Shown: positions 63,617 through 64,000 of the stretch, one piece after another
Layout of the letters: the number at the start of each line of letters is the position of its first letter
Numbering within the stretch: the stretch's first letter is position 1
From: Acidisoma sp. PAMC 29798
GTDB lineage: Bacteria; Pseudomonadota; Alphaproteobacteria; Acetobacterales; Acetobacteraceae
DNA: 64,000 bases
Reading direction: 5' to 3'
Assembly (NCBI RefSeq): GCF_030252425.1
Contig: NZ_CP126994.1
Coordinates: 2,537,001 to 2,601,000 of the forward strand
Position numbers and translations under genes: made by a program
Notes under the pieces: model-generated
What the model was told of the DNA's origin: nothing
The model's database searches: none
Seen by the model: the letters and a program-made list of their open reading frames with translations, nothing else

Positions 63617-64000
63617 ATGTCGGAACCCCGCCCCGAGTCCCTCACCCTCCGCGCCATCCTGACCGATCGGCGCCTGCTCCTGATGACGGGCTTCGGCTTC
63701 GCCTCTGGCCTGCCGCTGCCGTTGTCGGGTTTTACCCTGCGGCAATGGATGGCCGAAGGCCATCTCGGCCTCGGCGTCATCGGCCTCACCGCCTATATCG
63801 GCCTCGCCTATTCCCTCAAATTCCTCTGGTCGCCGGTCTTCGACAACGCCGCGCCCGGCCCCCTCGCCGCACTCGGCCGCAGGCGCGGCTGGCTGCTCGC
63901 CGTCCAACCGCTACTGACCCTCGCCTGTCTGGCGATGGTCCTGGCGAGCCCGACCGCCGCGCCCATGTTGCTCATCACCTTCGCGGCCCTGCTCGCCTTC
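63617..64000 (+). CDS. AmpG-like MFS permease, 5' part (runs off the window)
   Basis: 128 codons visible. RLLLMTGFGFASGLPLPLSGFTLRQWM and AYIGLAYSLKFLWSPVFDN match the N-terminal helices of AmpG-type muropeptide permeases, which import anhydro-muropeptides for wall recycling; GRRRGWLLAVQPLL follows (MFS A-like loop). The gene is cut by the window end. A related acetyl-CoA or other MFS transporter is possible. Confidence 0.85.
   Translation, partial: MSEPRPESLTLRAILTDRRLLLMTGFGFASGLPLPLSGFTLRQWMAEGHLGLGVIGLTAYIGLAYSLKFLWSPVFDNAAPGPLAALGRRRGWLLAVQPLLTLACLAMVLASPTAAPMLLITFAALLAF

Overview
The window is GC-rich, tightly packed chromosomal DNA of an alphaproteobacterium. Acetobacteraceae or another Rhodospirillales lineage is my best guess. 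The evidence is gene content and order: the run merR-ihfA-fabH-plsX-rpmF-DUF177 diverging from bamE, the run glyA-nrdR-ribE-ribBA-ribH-nusB-thiL, an NDUFA9-like oxidoreductase, PhaR-controlled polyhydroxyalkanoate genes and an alphaproteobacterial-type porin. No rRNA, phage, insertion sequence or CRISPR array is visible. One tRNA gene (tRNA-Leu, anticodon CAG) is present.

Layout. 0-4.3 kb: molybdenum enzyme module (fdhD, mobA, mobB and a YdeP-type formate-dehydrogenase-like catalytic subunit). 4.4-9.6 kb: penicillin-acylase-family hydrolase, an MntA/HepT toxin-antitoxin pair whose hepT carries an in-frame amber codon, three tiny ORFs and an AI-2E/PerM-family permease. 9.6-16.1 kb: glutamate synthase operon gltD-(DUF2059)-gltB. 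16.3-19.6 kb: NDUFA9-like protein, tRNA-Leu, then two further toxin-antitoxin modules around a small lipoprotein. 19.7-23 kb: compact phosphonate catabolic operon (FAD oxidoreductase, phnX, pbfA-like lyase). 23-27.7 kb: porin, DUF1345 membrane protein, AGE-family isomerase, a stand-alone receiver protein and a TPR remnant. 27.8-31.3 kb: PHA storage genes (phaR, a small PhaE-like ORF overlapping a class-III-like phaC, phaA). 31.4-33.8 kb: tandem duplicated class I aminotransferases. 33.8-37.1 kb: two secreted alpha/beta hydrolase paralogues, one of which has lost its catalytic residues, divergent from a membrane-anchored AraC regulator. 37-42.3 kb: DUF2218/PadR pair, BenE-type transporter, LacI regulator divergent from an NMT1-type binding protein and an M24 peptidase. 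42.3-44.9 kb: glycosyltransferase, HAD hydrolase and two small lipoproteins. 45-63 kb: mostly housekeeping genes (fatty acid and phospholipid synthesis, riboflavin, thiamine kinase, serine hydroxymethyltransferase, haem, Mg transport, UppP, rRNA methylase, TypA). 63-64 kb: MazEF-type module and a truncated AmpG-like permease.

The parts most worth a second look are: the phosphonate operon that lacks a phnW transaminase; the dead/live hydrolase pair; the RibBA whose cyclohydrolase half has lost all zinc cysteines in an operon that also lacks ribD; the overlapping PhaE-like/PhaC arrangement; the amber-interrupted hepT; and a family of GTAG-headed REP-like hairpins, two halves of which bracket a HigBA module. 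Nothing here amounts to a clearly new multi-gene defence or biosynthetic system.
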